Shown: positions 1-7,336 of the stretch, piece by piece
Layout: every line of letters starts with the position of its first letter
Numbering within the stretch: position 1 is the first letter of the stretch
Origin: Candidatus Pacearchaeota archaeon
Lineage (GTDB): Archaea; Nanobdellota; Nanobdellia; UBA10117; JAFCGA01
NCBI GenBank assembly: GCA_017608345.1
Contig: JAFCGA010000008.1
Coordinates: 1 to 45,041 of the forward strand
DNA: 45,041 nt
Direction: 5' to 3'
Translations under genes and position numbers: made by a program
Notes under the pieces: model-generated
Database searches by the model: none
What the model saw: the letters and a program-made list of their open reading frames with translations, nothing else
Told to the model about the DNA's origin: nothing

Positions 1-12
1 CTACTTGCCTTT

Positions 13-999
13 TCATCCTAAATAATATTCAATATTAAAATAGCACTCATATTCGTCATAATCTTCTGTATATGTTTTTCCAATAAAGATCTTCATATCT
101 CCTTGAAGTGTTTCAGGAGTATCAAACAACAAGTAACCATTAACTGTTACACCGCCATGCACATCTGAAGCATCGAACTCGCTCCCATAATCTCTTTTAT
201 ATTGCTTACCTTTTTGTATTATCGCAGCGTCGTAAGTGTATAAATCTGCTGTCTGAGCATCTGCGTTTTTTGCTGCTAGATCTATTCTGAACATCTGTTC
301 AGAGCCAGAATAAGATTGTACTGTATAGAAACCTGCTCTTTCGAGAGTTATTTGAAAGTCGCCACAGCTTCTTGTCATGCTAATCTCCTTCGCAGAAGCT
401 CTGAATCGTGCTGCTAATCTCTCCTCTATCTCCTCATCTGAATAATGTGGTATTGACACAAAATCATTTTCAGCAGTTAATACTCCCTCTCCAGTATCTA
501 TCTTTAACTTAGCACTTCCGTAGTTGGAATATCCTTTATCTATACTATAGACTGAGATTATGTCTAAATAACCATATGATTCTGCGCCTGTTAACGTCCG
601 AGTAAGAGTTCCGAAATCGCTTTTAGTTATTCTCTTAGTATGTTTATATAAATCTCTGCCTGTATTGTCAGTGATTGTAATAGTTAGATCTCCTTCGGCG
701 TAAGTATAGCCTCCCTGAACGCCTGCGATTGAGAACTGAACTTGCAAGTCTCCGCTTGGCTTCTCTAGAACAACAAATTCATTAATTAATGACGGGGGAT
801 TACTATTATATGTAGTGGTACCTCCTGTGGACGATTGCTTACTGGGAACCAGTAAAGCGATAATAATTATTATCAAGAAAAAATAGCCGATACTAGCCAG
901 TACCATCTTCCATGGCTTGCCTGAACGGAAGCCGGGGATCTTCCGAATGAAGGATGACTTACTCTTTGATTTGGACTTCGCCAAAGCGCTTAACGTCAT
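13..999 (-). CDS. Membrane-anchored hypothetical protein
   Basis: I do not recognise a family. The 328-residue product has a basic, Ser/Lys-rich N-terminus, one strongly hydrophobic segment at about residues 32-50, and then a long region rich in beta-strand-forming residues. That arrangement suggests a protein held in the membrane by its N-terminus with most of the chain outside. The start is ATG at 999. It is divergent from the regulator gene at 1065, and the 65-base gap holds TATA-like sequences for both directions. A role in cell-surface structure or sensing is inference only. Confidence 0.75.
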   Translation of the reverse strand: MTLSALAKSKSKSKSSFIRKIPGFRSGKPWKMVLASIGYFFLIIIIIALLVPSKQSSTGGTTTYNSNPPSLINEFVVLEKPSGDLQVQFSIAGVQGGYTYAEGDLTITITDNTGRDLYKHTKRITKSDFGTLTRTLTGAESYGYLDIISVYSIDKGYSNYGSAKLKIDTGEGVLTAENDFVSIPHYSDEEIEERLAARFRASAKEISMTRSCGDFQITLERAGFYTVQSYSGSEQMFRIDLAAKNADAQTADLYTYDAAIIQKGKQYKRDYGSEFDASDVHGGVTVNGYLLFDTPETLQGDMKIFIGKTYTEDYDEYECYFNIEYYLG

Positions 1000-1020
1000 A
1001 GTATATATTAAAACGGAAGT

Positions 1021-1056
1021 TATTTAAATCTAGCGTACGACATATAGTAACGAGGT
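1021..1056 (+). promoter_or_regulatory. TATA-like box and Shine-Dalgarno site for the 1065 gene
   Basis: TATTTAAAT at 1021-1029 is a good archaeal TATA-box candidate. GAGGT at 1052-1056 lies eight bases before the ATG at 1065 and matches an anti-Shine-Dalgarno core, so this transcript probably has a short leader. Confidence 0.5.
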
Positions 1057-1064
1057 ATTTTAAG

Positions 1065-1469
1065 ATGGTAGGGACAAAATCTATAAGAGAAACTACTAAG
1101 AGCTGGGTGGAAGGAACGCTTCGGTCGCTTCCTATACCTTGCCCAAGATGTAGCAGGAAGACTAAAGCTGAAGACCATTGTCAATATTGCAAAGCGAAAT
1201 GGACAAAAGAAGAAATAACTCTGGTTAATAAGCAGAGAAAAGAATTAGAAAAAGCAACAATTGGTTATATGATCCTCAAATTCTTAGAAGAGCAAGAATG
1301 GCCGAGCACTACTGAAGATACAGCTAATGCAGTTGGTGTTACTTGGCATACTGCTCAGATCCATCTGTTTAAACTTCAAGCAGAAGGCAAAATCAAATAT
1401 CGTAAAGTGGGCAGGCAAAATCAATGGTGGTTAGTAAGGAAATATGAAAAGGAGTTTAGCAAACACTAA
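1065..1469 (+). CDS. Zinc-ribbon plus winged-helix DNA-binding protein
   Basis: This is a 134-residue predicted transcription regulator. Cysteines at positions 26, 29, 39 and 42 (CPRC and CQYC) form a compact zinc-ribbon. Residues of about 65-130 fit a winged helix-turn-helix: helices, then a wing ending in a Trp-Trp pair. The ATG at 1065 is preceded by a GAGGT ribosome-binding site. The next gene, a membrane protein, begins 11 bases after the stop, so the two are probably co-transcribed. The target is unknown, but the neighbouring membrane and surface genes are candidates. The fold assignment is from motif spacing only. Confidence 0.75.
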   Translation: MVGTKSIRETTKSWVEGTLRSLPIPCPRCSRKTKAEDHCQYCKAKWTKEEITLVNKQRKELEKATIGYMILKFLEEQEWPSTTEDTANAVGVTWHTAQIHLFKLQAEGKIKYRKVGRQNQWWLVRKYEKEFSKH

Positions 1470-1480
1470 AATATTATAAT

Positions 1481-2290
1481 ATGTTGGGTATTAAGTCGGC
1501 AGGTAATATTTTCTTAGTAGACGCAAATTATAGTTGGAAATCAATTATTTATGCGATATTAACAGCTCTACTCGCCGCGCTTCTTAGATTTATATTAGTA
1601 GGTGAATTAGTAAACATATCCTACGTATTCATTGGTCTTGCAACAATGATAGTAGCTGCTGCTATTTGGCTCCTTTTTAGAGAAAGATTATTAATTTTTA
1701 AATTTCTTAGAAGATATTTGAAGTTTAATTGGTTATTACTGTGGGGAATCTCCGCTACGATAATTATTTCGAGCACGTTCGTTTATTTTTCGGGTAATGA
1801 ATTATATGGATGGATTACCGCTGTTCTTTGGTTTTTAAGTGGCTCTACAAGAGCATTAATACAGTTTAGCGAAGCGCTATTTAATTCGGAGCTCGGAGAG
1901 TTTATGCAAATAATAAGAATATATGCATATTCAAGGATTGCAGTTTATTCTATCGGACTGGTCTCCTTCTTCAGTATGATTCCTTTTTTATCTAATTTGC
2001 CTCAAATTGTATTTTACGGAGCGATATTCTTACTAACTTTATGTCTTATGGCTAATCTTTATCCCTATGCGACACGCCATCAAAATATTCGAAAAGTAAT
2101 CAAACTTATAAGATTAGTCGGTGAGCAAAAATTAATTAAGGTTAACCGCTTGAGAGCACTGGTAGGATTTTCTCAAAAGACCTTTGATAAGATTTGGCCC
2201 AGATTAGTCGGTGGTGGTTTCTTTCACGTTCTTAATAAAAGAGTACAGTTATCGAAAGGCTATAAATATCTTTACAGAATTAGCAGATAA
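1481..2290 (+). CDS. Polytopic membrane protein with C-terminal winged-helix-like domain
   Basis: The 269-residue product has about six hydrophobic segments spread over residues 20-200. The last 65 residues or so are soluble and basic, with a helix-helix-helix-hairpin order (SQKTFDKIWPRL, then a Gly-rich turn, then a strand pair) that resembles a winged helix. It would be a membrane-embedded DNA-binding protein, paired with the soluble zinc-ribbon regulator just upstream. No ribosome-binding site is visible before the ATG. The family is not recognised, and the DNA-binding reading is inference. Confidence 0.65.
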   Translation: MLGIKSAGNIFLVDANYSWKSIIYAILTALLAALLRFILVGELVNISYVFIGLATMIVAAAIWLLFRERLLIFKFLRRYLKFNWLLLWGISATIIISSTFVYFSGNELYGWITAVLWFLSGSTRALIQFSEALFNSELGEFMQIIRIYAYSRIAVYSIGLVSFFSMIPFLSNLPQIVFYGAIFLLTLCLMANLYPYATRHQNIRKVIKLIRLVGEQKLIKVNRLRALVGFSQKTFDKIWPRLVGGGFFHVLNKRVQLSKGYKYLYRISR

Positions 2291-2336
2291 ATGACAAAGA
2301 TCGAGCGCGTTCTTTACCTGAAAGATGCATATTAAT

Positions 2337-2981
2337 CTACTTTGAATTGTTTGTATGTTCATAAGGCACTGTTTCTATATGTGCAGTTTTCTTAAAGAAA
2401 CTACAATAGCGACATTTATGCTCGCGAGTAGTTGTCCTTTTAATTCCATCAAGCGCTTTAACTTCTCGTACATTTGGAGTTCCAACTTCCCTCATTGCAT
2501 AATGCTTCTTGCATTTTAGGCACTGACTATCATACTTATAGTGGACCAGGGAGAGTAGATAAGCTCCGAAGGAAAGTAATACAAAACCAACAATAAGGAC
2601 ATAAATCGCATAATTGCTTGGAATAGTTAACCAAGATGGAAACCAAGAAATAAGTTTATTGTTTTCGAGCAAGGAATTGAGACCAGAGAGTATGGTTATA
2701 ATACTTGTACTCATTGAGATGACTCCAACAACTATCGGTTTCTTTTCACCATACTTATTAATTATCCAAATAGAACTTTTTTCTAAATTCGTAACATCAA
2801 TTTTCCCTATTGGATAATTTATAGAGCTATCATGTACTATCTTTTTCTTAACAATCTTAGCATGATCGCCGATAACTGTGTCTCCTTGAAACTTGTTTTT
2901 TGAACCGATCCGTATAGAAGAATCTCTATGATTATTTTTCAATTTTCCCGTCTCCAAAAGAAGCATCACCAGCAAATTCAT
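2337..2981 (-). CDS. Membrane protein with GD-rich beta-helix motif and zinc-ribbon-like tail
   Basis: The N-terminal part carries the motif DSSIRIGSKNKFQGDTVIGD, which closely resembles the last residues of the upstream gene. Two hydrophobic segments follow in the middle of the protein, then a Cys-rich tail (CLKCKKHY and CRYC) that could bind zinc. Reading begins at TTG 2993, ATG 2981 or ATG 2966; ATG 2981 is reported here. All three starts lie inside the end of the upstream gene in another frame. The overlap and shared motif suggest translational coupling, or a single ancestral gene split by a frameshift. The function is unknown. Confidence 0.6.
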   Translation of the reverse strand: MNLLVMLLLETGKLKNNHRDSSIRIGSKNKFQGDTVIGDHAKIVKKKIVHDSSINYPIGKIDVTNLEKSSIWIINKYGEKKPIVVGVISMSTSIITILSGLNSLLENNKLISWFPSWLTIPSNYAIYVLIVGFVLLSFGAYLLSLVHYKYDSQCLKCKKHYAMREVGTPNVREVKALDGIKRTTTREHKCRYCSFFKKTAHIETVPYEHTNNSK

Positions 2982-3768
2982 TTTCGCTTCCAATCGTTAT
3001 AGAATCATTTACCGAAGCGTCAACATTTACTATTGTCCGTGGCATTTTGCTAAGAGGCAGCAATTCCGCAAAAGGTAAAAAAGAATTAATCGTTGCTAAT
3101 ATTTTCTCAATATCGCGTAATTTAGATTTTAAGATATTTGCAGTAGTATGCAGCGTAGCATACTTTATCATTAACTGTCTGTGATATGGTAATCGGATAC
3201 CCAATTGAGGCTCATCAGTAAGAAAATTGCCTTTTACTTTGTATTTATTCCTCGCAATCTGCTGTGGGCACCACCAAGTTTTATCTAATTCTTCTAACTC
3301 ATTATGCCTTGTAGAAATTCCCGCAATTCTGATAATAAAGCTATTTGAAGATATTGCTATTTTAATTAATGATCTGGCTCTTTCTATGTTTTCTGAAATT
3401 ATGTTTTCGTATTTTTCATAATCCGGTAGACTTTTTTCTATACGCTTTCGTTCTTCTGAAGTCAACGCAATATAATTCGGATTCTTCTTATTATAATCTA
3501 AAATAAATGATTCTGAAGTAGGTTCCTCAAGACCCTTATAATAGTAATCAGCATAATGGCCAAAAGGATAACGAGAATTCGCTTTCTCTAGCCGATGCAT
3601 TAATTTCCAGAAATTATCCATATCTCTATCAAAAGAGGATATGGCTTTTTCATACTCTCGCGAGAGCTTACCGACTTCGTCAATTATCTTTTTGTTTTGT
3701 TCTTCCAGCTGTGATATAGCTTTCTTTTGTTCTTCATTTAGACTAGTTGAGTTCTTTTTCTTTTCCAT
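2932..3768 (-). CDS. Coiled-coil hypothetical protein ending in a GD-rich beta-helix motif
   Basis: The 278-residue soluble product begins with a Lys/Glu/Gln-rich region (about residues 1-65) likely to form a coiled coil. A central helical region containing TWWCPQQ follows, and the last 25 residues carry DSITIGSENEFAGDASFGD. That ending has the strand-turn spacing of a short left-handed beta-helix. It reappears about 40 residues further on in the overlapping downstream gene. The stop is TAA in an A-rich context (GAA AAA TAA T). No family is recognised. The gene lies between a membrane partner and a short AbrB-linked gene pair. Confidence 0.65.
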   Translation of the reverse strand: MEKKKNSTSLNEEQKKAISQLEEQNKKIIDEVGKLSREYEKAISSFDRDMDNFWKLMHRLEKANSRYPFGHYADYYYKGLEEPTSESFILDYNKKNPNYIALTSEERKRIEKSLPDYEKYENIISENIERARSLIKIAISSNSFIIRIAGISTRHNELEELDKTWWCPQQIARNKYKVKGNFLTDEPQLGIRLPYHRQLMIKYATLHTTANILKSKLRDIEKILATINSFLPFAELLPLSKMPRTIVNVDASVNDSITIGSENEFAGDASFGDGKIEK

Positions 3769-3776
3769 TTCTTAAT

Positions 3777-4007
3777 CTAAGTATCAAGAGGAGACAGCCT
3801 ACCAGATTTATCCGGGAGTATCTTTATATAGCCGATTCTATCTAATTGTATCCTATTTACTCCGCGCTCGCGCTTGGATCTTATCGTAACTTGTGTTGAA
3901 TCGATAAATGATACTATACCTCTTACACCAGCTTCTATTCCTTGCACAAATACTATAATTTCGCGCTCTTCTTGCATAGCGAATTTAAGTGTATCGTAGT
4001 AATTCAT
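3777..4007 (-). CDS. Small beta-rich protein, partner of the AbrB-type gene
   Basis: This 76-residue product is mostly alternating hydrophobic strands (IIVFVQGIE, GIVSFIDSTQVTIRS, GYIKILP), which would suit a small SH3- or Sm-like barrel. No exact family is recognised. Its ATG overlaps the stop of the AbrB-type gene by four bases (ATGA at 4004-4007), so the two are probably translationally coupled. AbrB-type proteins are often antitoxins encoded first in a pair, which makes this protein a possible partner or toxin. It has none of the PIN or MazF hallmarks I would look for. Confidence 0.6.
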   Translation of the reverse strand: MNYYDTLKFAMQEEREIIVFVQGIEAGVRGIVSFIDSTQVTIRSKRERGVNRIQLDRIGYIKILPDKSGRLSPLDT

Positions 4008-4144
4008 TCTTTCTTCACCAAAACAATATTGCCTTGCTTATCTATCCTAACGTCTATATCATCGCCTTTCTTCCACTGTTTTGCTCTTGCTAAGGCTGAT
4101 GGAATATTCACAAAAAGTTGGCTCTTAGATTGCTGGAGTTTCAT
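4004..4144 (-). CDS. AbrB/SpoVT-type DNA-binding protein
   Basis: The 46-residue product has the AbrB swapped-hairpin pattern: QLFVNIPSALARAKQWKKGDDIDV, then a short strand ending in Lys/Glu. AbrB-type proteins bind DNA as dimers and usually repress their own operon or act as antitoxins. A longer reading to 4225 exists, but its first 27 residues are hydrophobic and unlike the family, so ATG 4144 is preferred. TTATAAAG lies about 20-30 bases upstream of that start. The stop overlaps the start of the next small gene by four bases. Confidence 0.75.
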   Translation of the reverse strand: MKLQQSKSQLFVNIPSALARAKQWKKGDDIDVRIDKQGNIVLVKKE

Positions 4145-4433
4145 TACCTTATAAATAAGCATAGTAAACTTTATAAGGTTTAAGGTCTTATAGAGTACTA
4201 TAAGAGCAGACTTTATTGGGTTCATGCTATAAAGCTGCTGACTTTCAAACTCTTTTCTTTTAGAAATCGCTATGCTTTATTTAACTTCGAGATATTAATT
4301 AGTCGATCGGAAATTATGAATTGTAATCGTCTAATCTCTGAACAAGTTTTTGTCTGCGCGGAGCATATCTATTAAGAATAGCGTTGCTTCCGGAATTAAT
4401 AATTTCTGCTTCAGCGCTTCGTCTACTCTTACG
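4145..4433. other. Intergenic region with short repeats and an in-frame extension of the upstream gene
   Basis: This 289-base gap holds the promoter of the AbrB-type gene and a copy of AAATCGCTATGCT at 4264-4276 (also at 4784-4796). An 11-base match at 4235-4245 is shared with the repeats at 4832 and 5352. On the minus strand, the frame of the gene ending at 4434 stays open after its TAG stop until a TAA at 4314-4316. No separate gene with a normal start codon is visible. Confidence 0.5.
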
Positions 4434-4441
4434 CTAAGAGT
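4425..4441 (-). other. Hairpin spanning a TAG stop codon
   Basis: ACTCTTA at 4425-4431 pairs with TAAGAGT at 4435-4441 around a three-base loop. The TAG stop of the adjacent minus-strand gene lies inside the hairpin. No T-run follows on either side, so a simple terminator is not obvious. Confidence 0.45.
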
Positions 4442-4742
4442 GTTTATATCTTAAGGAATCTATACCATCCAATATATCAAACGTGAGACAGCTACCTCGA
4501 ATCATGCGATAAGCACCACCAATAATAAGCAGGGTACCAGTGACCATCCCGAATAAAAAGTTTGGGTCTTGCGACCATCCTAATTCAGCCCATTTTTTAG
4601 CAGCTAAATAGCAACTCCCAGCATAGGCTGTACCTCCGAAGACTTCTAGCGGACCAATTAAGGATTTATTTTGCTTAATCTTTTCGTTATGTATTGGTTC
4701 TTCGTGCATGCGCACTTCTAAGTTTTTGGATCGGTTAAACAT
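4434..4742 (-). CDS. Small hypothetical membrane protein
   Basis: The 102-residue product has a charged N-terminus followed by two hydrophobic stretches, at about residues 32-48 and 63-80, that could form a hairpin in the membrane. The ATG is at 4742, and TTTATAAAG at 4779-4787 is a convincing TATA box. The stop is TAG. The same frame continues open for 39 more codons to a TAA at 4314, with coding-like composition, so a longer ancestral gene or amber readthrough is possible. No family is recognised. Confidence 0.6.
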   Translation of the reverse strand: MFNRSKNLEVRMHEEPIHNEKIKQNKSLIGPLEVFGGTAYAGSCYLAAKKWAELGWSQDPNFLFGMVTGTLLIIGGAYRMIRGSCLTFDILDGIDSLRYKHS

Positions 4743-4783
4743 ATTATGTTCCTTTAATCTCGCTTTAAAAAGCTTGCCTTTAT

Positions 4784-4796
4784 AAATCGCTATGCT
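4784..4796. repeat. 13-base repeat, second copy at 4264-4276
   Basis: AAATCGCTATGCT occurs here and at 4264-4276. Read on the minus strand, each copy runs directly into a TATA-like stretch upstream of a gene, so it may be a shared promoter element. Confidence 0.5.
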
Positions 4797-4831
4797 CCGA
4801 CAATAGACAAATTATTTAAAGCCCAAGAAAT

Positions 4832-4867
4832 TCACCAAGTTCGAGCAATTGGACTGCTGACTTTATA
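4832..4867. repeat. 36-base direct repeat, copy 1
   Basis: This copy matches 5352-5387 at 35 of 36 positions, the only difference being C/T at 4836/5356, and lies exactly 520 bases from it. It sits five bases beyond the end of the acyltransferase gene. Read on the minus strand it starts with TATAAAGTCAGCAG, which includes a TATA-like sequence. Confidence 0.8.
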
Positions 4868-4872
4868 CTAAT

Positions 4873-5295
4873 TCATTTTCTCTTATACACATTACAGTTA
4901 CCTATCTTAGAATTCGGTAGAACATCGTGGTCAATAATTTCATTAATACCAATAAGAGAATTATCGCCAATTTTAACTCCACCTAATATTTTTGCACCTT
5001 CAAAGAGAGTAACATTATTTCCAATAATTGTCTCTCCGTCAGGAGAATTTCCAATACTTACGTAAGGATGTATCTGCACATTTTCTCCAAGTATCACGCT
5101 AGAATGGATTATTGAACAAAAACCATCGCTATGTAAAGTTGTACTTTTTGGTATGCTCGGAGAACAACGAAAATTACTGATTAACTTATTTAAAAATACT
5201 GCCATCCGTGTATTCGCGTGTGCTAATCTTTCTGGAAAGAATATTTTCCCTGCGAAGGATAGGATGTTCTTTCTTCTTTCTTTTTCAGTTTCCAC
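4873..5295 (-). CDS. Hexapeptide-repeat acyltransferase (CysE/serine acetyltransferase-like)
   Basis: The C-terminal half of this 140-residue protein is a left-handed beta-helix. Hexapeptide repeats begin at SVILGENVQIHPYVSIGN and continue through TIIGNNVTLFEGAKILGGVKIGDNSLIG. A GI-type turn then leads to HDVLPNSKIGN, as in serine acetyltransferases. It is much shorter than CysE, so the acceptor is uncertain. It may modify a sugar or a small amine rather than serine. The start is GTG at 5295, supported by GGTGA seven bases upstream. Copies of a 36-base repeat lie on both sides of the gene. Confidence 0.8.
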   Translation of the reverse strand: METEKERRKNILSFAGKIFFPERLAHANTRMAVFLNKLISNFRCSPSIPKSTTLHSDGFCSIIHSSVILGENVQIHPYVSIGNSPDGETIIGNNVTLFEGAKILGGVKIGDNSLIGINEIIDHDVLPNSKIGNCNVYKRK

Positions 5296-5351
5296 CCTTC
5301 TCTCACCAAAGTAATAATTTTAAAGTTTGTGATCTCCCGAGATATAAAATC

Positions 5352-5387
5352 TCACTAAGTTCGAGCAATTGGACTGCTGACTTTATA
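5352..5387. repeat. 36-base direct repeat, copy 2
   Basis: This is the second copy of the element at 4832-4867, with one mismatch. It begins two bases beyond the end of the small gene at 5390-5596 and about 57 bases upstream of the acyltransferase start. Both copies therefore occupy the same kind of position between minus-strand genes. Confidence 0.8.
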
Positions 5388-5389
5388 TT

Positions 5390-5596
5390 CTACTTTTTGT
5401 ATTTCTCCGGCAATAAATACGTCTGCTGCCCAGATACGCGCCGAGGCTTCAGCTGACTATAAAGAATTTCGTCTAGAGTCCGCCAAGGAAGATTCACTCT
5501 TTTTTCTGATTCTTCAACGCAGTTAGCTGTATTTTGACCGTTTGTAGACTCGCGCAGCGTGCGGAATTGCGTCACAATATATTGAAAAGGATTCAT
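5390..5596 (-). CDS. Small hypothetical protein
   Basis: The 68-residue, polar, probably soluble product has no recognised motif. The ATG is at 5596 and the stop is TAG at 5390-5392, immediately followed by a copy of the 36-base repeat. It is the first gene of the minus-strand series and is divergent from the glycosyltransferase at 5705. Coding-like composition and its placement support it, but it could be a remnant. Confidence 0.45.
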   Translation of the reverse strand: MNPFQYIVTQFRTLRESTNGQNTANCVEESEKRVNLPWRTLDEILYSQLKPRRVSGQQTYLLPEKYKK

Positions 5597-5704
5597 AATT
5601 TACTTTTTAGAGCAGCAGTTTTAAGCTTATGTATCACGATTTTTAATATTATACCTAACATTTAGCGATAGAAAGCCTTTTAACAGTAAAATCGTCACTT
5701 CATA

Positions 5705-6979
5705 ATGATAATGAATAACGTTGCTGTAGTTACTCCAATGTACAATCGTATGAAAGAAGATGGCGAGAAGGGACTACGCAAAACTATTCAGCATCTTGAA
5801 GATCTAGCACAGCAAGGCTACAATGTTTATTTAGCAGAAGATGGATCAGAAGACGGCTCTCGCGAAGAGTTAATTAAATATAAAATTAAAAATCCTAACT
5901 CAAAAATTAATATTATATTATATCCAGAAAACCGTCAGAAAGTCGGAGCAATCGAAGAAACTGTAAGAAATCTACCTAAAGAGATTGAGTATGTTCTCTT
6001 AACAGACGACGATACTCGGGTTTTGAATCCAGAAGGAATCGAAGAAGTCATCGAGATGCTCGAAGCTGAAGGACACGCGGGAGCAGCGCTTAAGGTAGTT
6101 CCTGCAGTAGTAAATAAAGCTGACTTCAATAACTGTGAAACTCTAAAAAATAAAGCAAAATACCACTGGGCACAGGGTTTAAGGATCCTGCAAGATATGG
6201 ACTATTCTCAAGGAAGAGTATGGTATGGATATACTACTAGTGAAAAAGCTGGTGTAAAACCTGAAGACTCAAAAGTTAGATGCATTGCCGGAGCTGGCGG
6301 AATCTGGAACCGAAACGTGCTAGAAGAAGCCTTTAGATATCACAGCAGGCGCCATAACGGCGATGATATGGAACTAACTGCATTAGTTCTGAAGATAGAT
6401 AATGGCGCGCATTCTGTAACTTATACTGACAAAGTTGTCTTTGAAACAGAAACTCCTAAGACCTATCGAGATCTACTTAAACAGAGAATTCGCTGGGAAC
6501 TAGGCGCGCTAGAGACATACACAAAAGAAGGCAAATTCTATCTTAATCAAATAAAGGACTGGGTACTTGGATTATATACAAATACTCAAGAAGAATTCGG
6601 AAAGCACAGATTAGCATCTACAACCCTCTACGAGTGGGGCGTTTGGGCAGCAGTACCAATTGCAGGAGCTCTCACATATGATGCAATAAAAACTGGAAAT
6701 TATGAATATTTAGAGAACTTCGCTATTTTTGATACAATCTACAACAGCGCACTATTGGGATTAGCTGCTAAGAAAAAAGAAATTCGCTCCGTAAAGCAAG
6801 CTGTACTTGCACTACCGGCGTTAATGGCGTACCGAGTTGGAGTCACTTTCCCCGGAAAAGTCGGTGCAGTAGGGAGCGGTGTAAAAAATTGGGCAAAGTC
6901 TCTATCGAAGAATACCTCCCGAGACAGCCGACCAACTGGAGGAGTAGCAACTGCTTTCTCGAGAGTATTTAAGAAATAA
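5705..6979 (+). CDS. Processive-type family 2 glycosyltransferase
   Basis: This is a GT-A-fold glycosyltransferase that transfers sugar from a nucleotide-sugar donor. The motifs are in the expected order: VVTPMYN at the N-terminus, DDD at residues 101-103 (metal and donor binding), GDD at 219-221 (likely catalytic base region), and QRIRW at 260-264, the QxxRW signature of cellulose- and hyaluronan-synthase-like enzymes. Hydrophobic stretches at about 312-325 and 340-380 suggest membrane attachment, though fewer segments than in true synthases. A basic tail follows. The first ATG is at 5705, and an in-frame ATG at 5711 is equally possible. The product polymer is unknown. Confidence 0.85.
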   Translation: MIMNNVAVVTPMYNRMKEDGEKGLRKTIQHLEDLAQQGYNVYLAEDGSEDGSREELIKYKIKNPNSKINIILYPENRQKVGAIEETVRNLPKEIEYVLLTDDDTRVLNPEGIEEVIEMLEAEGHAGAALKVVPAVVNKADFNNCETLKNKAKYHWAQGLRILQDMDYSQGRVWYGYTTSEKAGVKPEDSKVRCIAGAGGIWNRNVLEEAFRYHSRRHNGDDMELTALVLKIDNGAHSVTYTDKVVFETETPKTYRDLLKQRIRWELGALETYTKEGKFYLNQIKDWVLGLYTNTQEEFGKHRLASTTLYEWGVWAAVPIAGALTYDAIKTGNYEYLENFAIFDTIYNSALLGLAAKKKEIRSVKQAVLALPALMAYRVGVTFPGKVGAVGSGVKNWAKSLSKNTSRDSRPTGGVATAFSRVFKK

Positions 6980-7072
6980 GTTTTAATAGCTCTAGCGAGT
7001 AGATCAATTATGCGTTCTAGACAAAAGCCAGCGCCAGAAAAGCTTTTAAACTTATATAACTATATATAAGAG

Positions 7073-7336
7073 ATGAAATCACAGATATTACATAGTCCCA
7101 CACTTGAAAGCGTAAAGATGGTAGAAAAGACAATACGCGAGCATAGCGGTGAGTTCGGCAAATATCAGCTATGGAAGCACTTGCCGAGAAAAATGATGTA
7201 TCAGACGTTTCAAGTAATAATTGACTATCTAGCAGAATCAAATAAGATAATCTTTGATAGAGACAGAGTAATTGTCTGGATCTGGGATCCAAAAGGAGTA
7301 AAGAGAGCTTTAATACGCGGAGTAACAGTTAGATGA
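7073..7336 (+). CDS. Winged-helix antitoxin-like protein
   Basis: This 87-residue product begins SPTLESVKMVEKTI and continues with helices and a strand hairpin (IIFDRDRVIVWIWDP), consistent with a small winged-helix DNA-binding protein. Similar proteins occur widely in archaea beside toxin-like genes. Its stop overlaps the ATG of the next gene by four bases (ATGA at 7333-7336), typical of a toxin-antitoxin operon with the antitoxin first. An AT-rich TATA-like stretch lies at 7051-7068. The antitoxin role is inferred from this layout. Confidence 0.75.
   Translation: MKSQILHSPTLESVKMVEKTIREHSGEFGKYQLWKHLPRKMMYQTFQVIIDYLAESNKIIFDRDRVIVWIWDPKGVKRALIRGVTVR

Noticed and set aside
2614-2817. Plus-strand open frame inside the motif gene
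   Set aside because: It lies opposite a better-supported minus-strand membrane protein and has no family-like content.
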